Shown here one piece after another: positions 7,147 to 11,920 of a stretch of DNA of 12,314 nucleotides. The position numbers were made by a program, and so were the translations under genes. Source of the DNA: a bacterium UBA1790. Lineage in GTDB: Bacteria > Bacteroidota > Bacteroidia > Bacteroidales > Muribaculaceae. The stretch covers positions 19,188 to 31,501 of the forward strand of contig DCGA01000111.1 in NCBI GenBank assembly GCA_002314465.1. The letters are read 5' to 3'. The notes under the pieces were generated by a model. The model did no database searches. It saw only the letters and a list, made by a program, of their open reading frames with translations, and was not told where the DNA came from. The number at the start of each line of letters is the position of its first letter. Within the stretch, counting starts at the first letter, position 1.

Positions 7147-7952
7147 AGTGCAAGCATGATTAAGTCAAACGGTGCCTTCATCGCATTCTGGCCCAGGCGC
7201 AGTGCGGCGGCGGGGTAGATGGCAGGCATCACATATCCTATGTATTCGCGCAAGATGGGGGCAATGGCGTCGCGCTGGGCCTTGCTGCCGGTGAGCTGTA
7301 CCTCGTCGTTGAGTCGGTCCAGTCCCAGGCTGTCCCAGGCGTGCAGCACATAGTAGGCCGCATCTTGTGCCGAGCGGTAGTCGTAACTGTTGGCAAGCAC
7401 AATGCTGCCGCCCTTGTACACTACCATGTCCATGTGGTTGTCACCCATGTTGAGGAACATACGCGAAATCTCGGTACCCTCGTTCAGACGCTTGTAGTGC
7501 TCGCACAGCGGATGCAGGTGGTGGAACACCGGCGGAGTGCTGAAGGTGCGCTGCAAGAATCCCATTACACCCTTGGGGGTCTCAAAGGCTATTTTCACGC
7601 CGCAGCGCTTCAGGTAGCATGTGGCGGCATCGCCTTCAAGGTCGGGGTAAGTGGCTTCGAGCGCGTCCTGGGCGTCAAAGTCGTCGTAGTCACCGGGCAG
7701 AATCACAAAGTGCTGCGAACCCACGATGACGCGCACCTGGCGGTAGTCGTCGAGCAGCAGCGGGTTGTCATACACTGCGTTCTCAAGAGCCTTGAGGTAA
7801 CTGCCGGCCGAGTTGTCGAGGTCAACCTGTCCCATGATGAGCGAGTTCTCCTGAGCGTCGGTAAACAGGATATACTCTATGGCCTTCTCGCCCAGCGACA
7901 GTTGCAGGGTCCACAGTTCGGGTTGTTGTATGTTGATATTGGTAGTGCTCAT
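7137..7952 (-). CDS. DUF3822 family protein
   Basis: This 271-residue protein matches my recollection of the Bacteroidota DUF3822 family, which is typically encoded directly upstream of rsmD. It has no signal peptide or membrane segment and is probably cytoplasmic. Features: LWTLQLSLGEKAIEYILFTD near the N-terminus, a central VRVIVGSQHFVILPGDYDD, RMFLNMGDNHMDMVVYKGGSIVLANSYDYRSAQDAAYYVLHAWDSLGL (about 164-211) and a C-terminal IYPAAALRLG. The paired short beta-hairpins with an acidic DNHMD turn and the late helix pattern resemble an actin-like/ASKHA ATPase fold of the PilM type; that resemblance is inference, and a nucleotide-binding site is not evident. The 10-bp overlap with rsmD argues for coupled expression, but a functional link to rRNA methylation is not established. 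Confidence 0.82.
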   Translation of the reverse strand: MSTTNINIQQPELWTLQLSLGEKAIEYILFTDAQENSLIMGQVDLDNSAGSYLKALENAVYDNPLLLDDYRQVRVIVGSQHFVILPGDYDDFDAQDALEATYPDLEGDAATCYLKRCGVKIAFETPKGVMGFLQRTFSTPPVFHHLHPLCEHYKRLNEGTEISRMFLNMGDNHMDMVVYKGGSIVLANSYDYRSAQDAAYYVLHAWDSLGLDRLNDEVQLTGSKAQRDAIAPILREYIGYVMPAIYPAAALRLGQNAMKAPFDLIMLALCE

Positions 7953-7975
7953 TGGCTAATTATTGCGTTGTTGTG

Positions 7976-7983
7976 CAAAGTTA
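7976..7983 (-). promoter_or_regulatory. -7 box of the DUF3822-rsmD promoter
   Basis: TAACTTTG on the minus strand (7983-7976) matches TAnnTTTG exactly, 23 bp upstream of the DUF3822 ATG. The -33 region is poor (only a TTTCGG-like match), so the leader would be short, about 15-20 nt. Confidence 0.5.
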
Positions 7984-8001
7984 CTGATTTTTTTTGTTAT
8001 A

Positions 8002-8033
8002 GGACCGAAACGCATTAAAATAATTAAAATTAA
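8002..8033 (+). repeat. 32-bp AT-rich block, copy 1
   Basis: It starts GGACCGAAAC and continues ATTAAAATAATTAAAA. It matches 11669-11700 at 28 of 32 positions without gaps. It sits directly before a TTTTTTAGACA-type block in both places. Confidence 0.7.
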
Positions 8034-8046
8034 AGCTTCGTGAGGT

Positions 8047-8093
8047 TTTTTAGACAGAAGAACATAAGGGCTTTTGAGGGTGTTTTAAGAACA
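8047..8093 (+). repeat. 47-bp intergenic block, copy 1
   Basis: It begins TTTTTAGACA, has GAAGAACATAAGGGCT in the middle, then GAGGGTG, and ends TTTAAGAACA. It aligns without gaps to 9660-9706 and 11475-11521 at 43-44 of 47 positions. Stop codons occur in several frames and no ORF is conserved, so it is non-coding. Confidence 0.85.
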
Positions 8094-8173
8094 AAAAAAA
8101 CTGAAAGAAATTATTCGAAATTAGGATAAATTTTGCTGCGCGTGGGTGATTATTGGACATAAGAACATTAAAA

Positions 8174-8200
8174 ATCAGAGAAATCAGATTAATCTGTAGT
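8174..8200 (+). repeat. 9-bp triad (ATCAGATTA type)
   Basis: Three contiguous 9-bp units: ATCAGAGAA, then ATCAGATTA, then ATCTGTAGT. The 37-bp neighbourhood 8161-8197 aligns with 11722-11758 with few mismatches. Confidence 0.7.
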
Positions 8201-8224
8201 TTGTTTTTTGTTCTTATATCTGTC

Positions 8225-8254
8225 CACGAATTAGCACGAATTTACACTAATTTA
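8225..8254 (+). repeat. 10-bp triad (CACGAATTnn type)
   Basis: Three contiguous 10-bp units: CACGAATTAG, then CACGAATTTA, then CACTAATTTA. Such drifting CACGAATT arrays are, as far as I recall, frequent in Bacteroidota spacers. No spacer-repeat alternation as in CRISPR. Confidence 0.7.
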
Positions 8255-8257
8255 TTA

Positions 8258-8307
8258 ACCACAGATTAAACAAATTATTTTTAGTTTTTTTGTTCTTTTA
8301 GTCTAAA
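8258..8307 (+). repeat. Dispersed intergenic repeat, copy 2 (one unit shorter)
   Basis: Same start (ACCACAGATT) and end (TTTTAGTCTAAA) as the block at 3870-3928, but 50 bp instead of 59: it has two 9-bp units (CAGATTAAA, CAAATTATT) instead of three. The two copies lie 4.3 kb apart next to unrelated genes. Confidence 0.75.
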
Positions 8308-8324
8308 GAAAAACTGCGAGAGGG

Positions 8325-8362
8325 AAAAAAGTTCGCGCCAGCGGGAGTGCCGCCAGCGCGAA
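8325..8362 (-). terminator. Repeated terminator hairpin, copy 1
   Basis: Arms TTCGCGCCAGCGG (8332-8344) and CCGCCAGCGCGAA (8350-8362) pair over 7 plus 4 bp with a central CA/CA mismatch and a 5-nt loop. On the minus strand a TTTTTT run (complement of 8325-8330) follows. The hairpin begins 42 nt after the stop of the gene at 8405-9538. Near-identical copies are at 9764-9800 and 11793-11830. Confidence 0.85.
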
Positions 8363-8404
8363 GCATTTATTGGTTTGTTGTGCTCTTAATCAATAGACAA
8401 GCCG

Positions 8405-9538
8405 TTACTTGACGGGCTGGCCCATTACGTTGTAAAGAACACCATTGTGATTGATAACAATCTGGCCATCCTTAACAAACTTGGTAGTTGCAGATTTCTC
8501 TACATTTACATCGTTAATGCCAGTTGAGGGCGAACCATCATAAACAATAATAAGTGAACTGAAAATAGGATAGTAAATGAATTTTACCTCATCACCTACA
8601 GCCGGGCCATCAACACCATCGGGTTTGCTGAAGAGGATGTCGCTCTCGGGAATCCAACTTGCATTCTCATACTGAGGATTATCGGCAAGGTTAACACCTA
8701 CACCACCATACACATCGGTGAGTGAATAAGCGTCGGTATCATCAAGATATTCCCATGTAAGTGCTTTCCAGGTCCATTCGCCACCACCCCAAGGATGCTT
8801 CAAGTAATATACCATCTGCTGAGGATCGGTAACAGGAGTGATTTCAACGCTAAACATTGCACCTTGACCAGAAGAATAATCAAAACTTGACAAGTCGATT
8901 CTGATTGTGATGTCGGCATAAGTTGTAGTAGTAAATTCAATATTGTTACCGTTGTAAACAGCTGTAGACCAGTCTTCTTCTGAACTATAAGTGCCGCCAA
9001 AATTATCGGCCCAGCTTCCGTTAACCGCAAATTTTAATTGGAATTCACCAGAGGGTACACCGGTAAAGGAAATCACGTATTTCTTTGCATCATATTCCTC
9101 CATTTTATTGCTCTCGGGATCCCATTGTATGCCATTCAGCCATCGGCCACTACCGTTACCTACAGCATGCACACTGTTGATTTCAAACACCTTGCCAGTT
9201 ACATGTTCGCCTGTAACGCTAATCTCCTTGCTTGATGCATTAAAGTGGATTGTAACGTCACAAGTTTCGGTAACGGTGAACTGAACGTTGTTACCGTTTT
9301 GGTCGCCATACCATTCGGTTCCATCCTTAACGACTTTGAACTGATAGTTGCCTGCTGCAACGTCGTTATAGGTCTTTTCATAGTTATCACCATCGACTTG
9401 AGTGAGCGCGTTGTTTGGGTCATTTCCATTCCATAAAGATCCGCAAAGCGATTCGACACCAGCAACCACATAGGTCTGAGCCCACGCCGATGCATAAGTT
9501 GCCACGATAGCAGCAATAAGGAGTAAAGCTTTCTTCAT
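8405..9538 (-). CDS. Secreted multi-module beta-sandwich protein with T9SS-like C-terminal tail
   Basis: The 377-residue protein has a signal peptide (1-20, ending SAWA before Gln21). Residues 22-110 and about 118-235 look like two copies of one module. Each has a (P/A)xG(N/E)(Y/F)Q(F/L)K strand, then NGNN(V/I)(E/Q)FT, then (V/I)TI-H/R-(F/I) ahead of a final strand. This resembles carbohydrate-binding modules of the pullulanase X25 or starch-binding kind, including a GSLWNGNDPNNALTQVDGD stretch near the start. A third Trp/Tyr-rich module lies at about 243-334 (KHPWGGGEWTWKAL). The last 40 residues (INDVNVEKS..., then KDGQIVINHNGVLYNVMGQPVK) match the short Bacteroidota T9SS-type tail ending YNxxGxxV. 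No catalytic domain is visible, so a surface glycan-binding role is inferred; the ligand is unknown. It has its own promoter and terminator. Confidence 0.7.
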   Translation of the reverse strand: MKKALLLIAAIVATYASAWAQTYVVAGVESLCGSLWNGNDPNNALTQVDGDNYEKTYNDVAAGNYQFKVVKDGTEWYGDQNGNNVQFTVTETCDVTIHFNASSKEISVTGEHVTGKVFEINSVHAVGNGSGRWLNGIQWDPESNKMEEYDAKKYVISFTGVPSGEFQLKFAVNGSWADNFGGTYSSEEDWSTAVYNGNNIEFTTTTYADITIRIDLSSFDYSSGQGAMFSVEITPVTDPQQMVYYLKHPWGGGEWTWKALTWEYLDDTDAYSLTDVYGGVGVNLADNPQYENASWIPESDILFSKPDGVDGPAVGDEVKFIYYPIFSSLIIVYDGSPSTGINDVNVEKSATTKFVKDGQIVINHNGVLYNVMGQPVK

Positions 9539-9574
9539 AATGAGTAGTTTTAAGTTGATTAATAGTTTTCACGG

Positions 9575-9606
9575 CAAAAATAATAATAAAACTTCACATC
9601 CACAAG
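9575..9606 (-). promoter_or_regulatory. Promoter of the secreted beta-sandwich gene
   Basis: TATTTTTG (9582-9575, minus strand) fits TAnnTTTG; CTTG (9606-9603) lies exactly 20 bp upstream inside AAAATCTTGTGG. The gene at 9885-11276 has the same AATCTTGT context and the same 20-bp spacing, so this looks like a shared promoter type. Confidence 0.6.
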
Positions 9607-9659
9607 ATTTTAGCGTTTTTTTCGTGGACTGAAATGAAATAAAATAAACTGCGCGGGGA

Positions 9660-9706
9660 TTTTTAGACAGAAGAACATAAGGGCTGAAGAGGGTGATTTA
9701 AGAACA
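9660..9706 (+). repeat. 47-bp intergenic block, copy 2
   Basis: Ungapped match to 8047-8093 (43/47) and 11475-11521 (43/47). The variable part is a three-base patch after GGGCT (GAA here). Confidence 0.85.
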
Positions 9707-9729
9707 AAAGGTTTTTAACTGAAAGAAAT

Positions 9730-9750
9730 TACGATAAATTATTCTAAATT
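9730..9750 (+). repeat. 21-bp block, copy 1
   Basis: TACGATAAATT followed by ATTCTAAATT, identical over 21 bp to 11628-11648. Here it joins directly to the preceding ACTGAAAGAAATT; at the other copy 77 bp intervene. Confidence 0.8.
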
Positions 9751-9763
9751 AATCGGTGAGGGG

Positions 9764-9800
9764 AAAAAGTTCGCGCCAGCGGGGTTACCGCCAGCGCGAA
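9764..9800 (-). terminator. Repeated terminator hairpin, copy 2
   Basis: Arms TTCGCGCCAGCGG (9770-9782) and CCGCCAGCGCGAA (9788-9800), loop GGTTA, then on the minus strand a TTTTT run. It begins 84 nt after the stop of the gene at 9885-11276. Confidence 0.85.
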
Positions 9801-9810
9801 GCATATTATA

Positions 9811-9837
9811 TTCTGCGAGTTTCGCGAGTTCTGCGAG
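9811..9837 (+). repeat. 9-bp triad (TTCTGCGAG type)
   Basis: Units TTCTGCGAG, then TTTCGCGAG, then TTCTGCGAG, perfectly contiguous. The unit is the reverse complement of CTCGCAGAA found in the triad at 11411-11437. Confidence 0.8.
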
Positions 9838-9853
9838 AGGCTCTATTAAATAA

Positions 9854-9880
9854 ATCTGTGAGATCTGAGAGATCTGTGCG
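9854..9880 (+). repeat. 9-bp triad (ATCTGTGAG type)
   Basis: Units ATCTGTGAG, then ATCTGAGAG, then ATCTGTGCG, contiguous. It differs from the TTCTGCGAG unit by two bases. Confidence 0.75.
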
Positions 9881-9884
9881 GGGA

Positions 9885-11276
9885 TTACTTGCCGAGCATG
9901 ATGTTGAGGACCTTGTTGAGGTCGCTGATGTCGACTACATTGTTGCCATCGAGGTCGGCTCGTCCGCCATAGTTGGCAGCGTCGTCCTTACCCAGGATGA
10001 TGTTGATGAGGATGTTGGCATCGGTTACATCGACTACACCGTCGTTATTAACGTCGCCCTTAACTGCGGGAGGTTCGGGGTCACCGCCCTTAACGTTCTT
10101 GCCAATCTGGTAAACGCTCATACCGTTGAAGCCCTTGTAGTTGAAGAGGGTAACAACCTCGTCACCCTGCTCGTCGGTGCTGTACTGCACGTTGAAGCAA
10201 TGGATGCGGTTACCACCGTCAGAAACCTTGCCGAGAGAGTCGGCGGGAATCTGCCAGTACTTAGACATGCCTTCGAGAGTCATGTCGGGACCAAGTTCGC
10301 AGATGTTGGCCTGGCAGCCGTGTCCGTCACCACTGTACTGAGCCATAGAGTAAACGATGAAGTTGCGTCCGTTGAGATGGAACTCGGTAACACCGTTGGT
10401 ACCATCCTCGGGCCACAGTTCTACGTCAACAGCCTCGAACGACTCGATGAGCGAACCATCGCTTGAATAAAGGAGGGGCTTGCTGTAGAAGCCGTCTACA
10501 TACATGAGGTCGCCGTTGTAGAGCACGTCCTCGTCCTCACCAAGGAGAATCTTGGCATAAGGACCGTAACCCCACTCGGTAACTGTCTCGGGATAGAACA
10601 TAGTTGCATCGAGATAGGTATCGCCCTCGAAACCACCCTCGAAGTCGCCGCCTTGCTCAGCAAACCAGCTGTAGAGAGTAGGAACGTTTGTACCTGCGTT
10701 GACAACCTTACAGGGAGCCTGTTCGCGAGTGATATCGCCCACGAGGTCGTAATAGTCGGTACGTGCAATTACATCACCCTTCTCGAGGTCGGCGATGAGA
10801 GTGAGTTCGCCGCTCTCCTTATCGAGCATATACAGGGGAATGGTTGTAGCCTTCTCACTGGTGTAGGGAGCAACCCACAGGTGACCGAAGTTGTCGACAC
10901 CGATGCAGTTGACACCAAGGAAAGTGCCGAAGGGACGGCCCTGGTAAGTGATGTCGAGGTCGGGCAGTGCGCTACCGTCCTTTACCGAGAAACGGTGAAC
11001 AACTGCAGCAACCACTGTATCGCCGGGAGCGGGAACCACAGCCTTCTCTTCGCTGCGGGCAACGTAGATGATGTCACCGCTCATAACGGCAGTACGTGCG
11101 CGGGTGTGGCAGATGGGACTTGCCTGGAACTCCTTGGGAGTGTGTACGCGATCGAACGACCAGAGGTTAACGATCTTGATACCGTTTACCTCTTCGTAGG
11201 TCTGGTTGTCGGTAGCAGCATTAGCGCCTACAAAAGCGAGGACTGCCATAGCGGCTGAGAGTAAAAATTTCTTCAT
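9885..11276 (-). CDS. Secreted protein with C-terminal dockerin type I-like domain
   Basis: The 463-residue protein has a signal peptide (1-20, ANA before Ala21). The large N-terminal region has repeated strand patterns such as GDIIYVARSEEK (67-78), FGTFLGVNCIGVDNFGHLWVAPYTSE (116-141), YMLDKESGELTLIADLE (149-165) and GRNFIVYSMAQYSGDG (303-318), suggestive of a beta-propeller; no catalytic signature is recognised. A GGDPEPPA linker (397-404) leads to a dockerin-like tail (407-463) with two Ca-binding loops, DVNNDGVVDVTD (408-419) and DLDGNNVVDISD (441-452), each carrying acidic or Asn residues at loop positions 1, 3, 5, 9 and 12. Dockerins normally bind cohesins; no cohesin is visible here. 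A paralogue with a near-identical tail lies upstream at 11921 onward. The gene has its own promoter and terminator. Confidence 0.78.
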   Translation of the reverse strand: MKKFLLSAAMAVLAFVGANAATDNQTYEEVNGIKIVNLWSFDRVHTPKEFQASPICHTRARTAVMSGDIIYVARSEEKAVVPAPGDTVVAAVVHRFSVKDGSALPDLDITYQGRPFGTFLGVNCIGVDNFGHLWVAPYTSEKATTIPLYMLDKESGELTLIADLEKGDVIARTDYYDLVGDITREQAPCKVVNAGTNVPTLYSWFAEQGGDFEGGFEGDTYLDATMFYPETVTEWGYGPYAKILLGEDEDVLYNGDLMYVDGFYSKPLLYSSDGSLIESFEAVDVELWPEDGTNGVTEFHLNGRNFIVYSMAQYSGDGHGCQANICELGPDMTLEGMSKYWQIPADSLGKVSDGGNRIHCFNVQYSTDEQGDEVVTLFNYKGFNGMSVYQIGKNVKGGDPEPPAVKGDVNNDGVVDVTDANILINIILGKDDAANYGGRADLDGNNVVDISDLNKVLNIMLGK

Positions 11277-11324
11277 AATCGGGTTAAATTATTAGGTTTA
11301 TGTGTTAGTTTATCTATTTGGTTG

Positions 11325-11356
11325 TAAAGTTAGTGCTTTTATTCTACATTAACAAG
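11325..11356 (-). promoter_or_regulatory. Promoter of the dockerin-tail gene
   Basis: TAACTTTA (11332-11325, minus strand) is one base off TAnnTTTG; CTTG (11356-11353) lies exactly 20 bp upstream within AAAATCTTGTT, the same context and spacing as at 9575-9606. Confidence 0.55.
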
Positions 11357-11410
11357 ATTTTTAACAAAAGAACTGAAAGAAATCATGCTACGTGTAGGTG
11401 GATTCGGCCT

Positions 11411-11437
11411 CTCGCAGAACCCGCAGAACTCGCGGAG
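11411..11437 (+). repeat. 9-bp triad (CTCGCAGAA type)
   Basis: Units CTCGCAGAA, then CCCGCAGAA, then CTCGCGGAG. The consensus is the exact reverse complement of the 9811-9837 unit, so the same array occurs in opposite orientation. Confidence 0.75.
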
Positions 11438-11474
11438 ATTAATTGGAACTGAAAGAAATAGGGCGGTGTGTGGA

Positions 11475-11521
11475 TTTTTAGACAAAAGAACATAAGGGCT
11501 TGTGAGGGTGATTTAAGAACA
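11475..11521 (+). repeat. 47-bp intergenic block, copy 3
   Basis: Ungapped match to 8047-8093 (44/47) and 9660-9706 (43/47). A shorter related piece (TTTTTTAGATA then AAGAACATAA) follows at 11712-11732. Confidence 0.85.
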
Positions 11522-11551
11522 CAAGTTTTTGTTTTGGAACTGAAAGAAATT

Positions 11552-11628
11552 GATGGAGGTTCGCTTGTCGCGGCACGGGCTACGCCCACTCACCGCTGCT
11601 CACTCCATCCGGCTCGCTTCGCTCGGGT
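11552..11628. repeat. 77-bp GC-rich insert with inverted-repeat ends
   Basis: Relative to spacer B, this stretch interrupts the junction of ACTGAAAGAAATT and ACGATAAATT. It is markedly GC-rich among AT-rich DNA. GATGGAG (11552-11558) pairs with CTCCATC (11603-11609), and GGGCTACGCCC (11577-11587) is an inner hairpin. It ends with CCGGCTCGCTTCGCTC, nearly the same as 3837-3852. No protein coding capacity; it may be a small palindromic or REP-like unit. Confidence 0.55.
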
Positions 11629-11648
11629 ACGATAAATTATTCTAAATT
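11628..11648 (+). repeat. 21-bp block, copy 2
   Basis: Identical over 21 bp to 9730-9750 but preceded by the 77-bp GC-rich insert. Confidence 0.8.
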
Positions 11649-11668
11649 TAGGCTTCGCGAGGGGATAT

Positions 11669-11700
11669 GGACTGAAACATATTAAAATAATTAAAACTAA
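11669..11700 (+). repeat. 32-bp AT-rich block, copy 2
   Basis: Starts GGACTGAAAC and continues ATTAAAATAATTAAAA; 28 of 32 positions equal to 8002-8033. Confidence 0.7.
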
Positions 11701-11734
11701 GCACGGGGGAATTTTTTAGATAAAGAACATAATA

Positions 11735-11761
11735 ATCAGATAAATCAGATTAATCTGTTGT
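11735..11761 (+). repeat. 9-bp triad (ATCAGATTA type), second copy
   Basis: Units ATCAGATAA, then ATCAGATTA, then ATCTGTTGT, contiguous; closely related to 8174-8200. Confidence 0.7.
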
Positions 11762-11769
11762 TTTAGTAT

Positions 11770-11787
11770 TTCTGCGTTATCTGCGTG
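11770..11787 (+). repeat. Two 9-bp units (TTCTGCGTT, ATCTGCGTG)
   Basis: Two contiguous units of the TTCTGCGAG family, ending 5 bp before the A-run of the terminator at 11793. Confidence 0.55.
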
Positions 11788-11792
11788 AGGGG

Positions 11793-11830
11793 AAAAAGTT
11801 CGCGCCAGCGGGGGTTACCGCCAGCGCGAA
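11793..11830 (-). terminator. Repeated terminator hairpin, copy 3
   Basis: Arms TTCGCGCCAGCGG (11799-11811) and CCGCCAGCGCGAA (11818-11830), loop GGGTTA, followed on the minus strand by TTTTT. It begins 90 nt after the stop of the gene at 11921 onward. Confidence 0.85.
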
Positions 11831-11920
11831 GCAAAATTTCTTATAATTTTGATTAATTTCTTTCAGTTAATCCACTGACAATGAAATTATTTTTAATTAT
11901 TTTAATTTCTTTCAGTTCGA

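Larger units (their letters stand above)
7953..8404. other. Spacer A (no gene): modular repeats
   Basis: No credible gene in 452 bp. In plus-strand order it holds the DUF3822 promoter, a 32-bp AT-rich block (8002-8033), the 47-bp block (8047-8093), 13-mer ACTGAAAGAAATT (8100-8112), a 9-bp triad (8174-8200), a 10-bp triad (8225-8254), the dispersed repeat copy 2 (8258-8307) and the terminator of the next gene (8325-8362). The same block order recurs in the spacers at 9539-9884 and 11277-11920. Confidence 0.75.
9539..9884. other. Spacer B (no gene): modular repeats
   Basis: No credible gene in 346 bp. Plus-strand order: promoter of the 8405-9538 gene (9575-9606), a short GGACTGAAATGAAATAAAAT stretch (from 9626), the 47-bp block (9660-9706), 13-mer ACTGAAAGAAATT (9718-9730), the 21-bp block (9730-9750), the terminator (9764-9800) and two 9-bp triads (9811-9837 and 9854-9880), the last ending 4 bp before the next stop codon. 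Confidence 0.75.
11277..11920. other. Spacer C (no gene): longest modular repeat region
   Basis: No credible gene in 644 bp. Plus-strand order: promoter (11325-11356), 13-mer (11372-11384), 9-bp triad (11411-11437), 13-mer (11448-11460), 47-bp block (11475-11521), 13-mer (11539-11551), a 77-bp insert (11552-11628), 21-bp block (11628-11648), 32-bp AT-rich block (11669-11700), a truncated TTTTTTAGATA block (11712-11732), triad (11735-11761), a two-unit array (11770-11787), terminator (11793-11830), then two inverted 13-mers (11855-11867 and 11904-11916). Blocks found once in the other spacers appear here partly duplicated. Confidence 0.75.

Noticed and set aside
8174..8307. CRISPR array
   Set aside because: Units are only 9-10 bp and contiguous with no spacers, and no cas gene is present.
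11383..11589. 68-codon minus-strand frame in spacer C
   Set aside because: It runs through the 47-bp block, a 9-bp triad and the 77-bp insert, and no equivalent frame exists in the other copies of these blocks.
11277..11920. Insertion sequence or transposon remnant with a transposase
   Set aside because: Repeats are present but no transposase fragment is readable in any frame; at most a non-autonomous element is possible.
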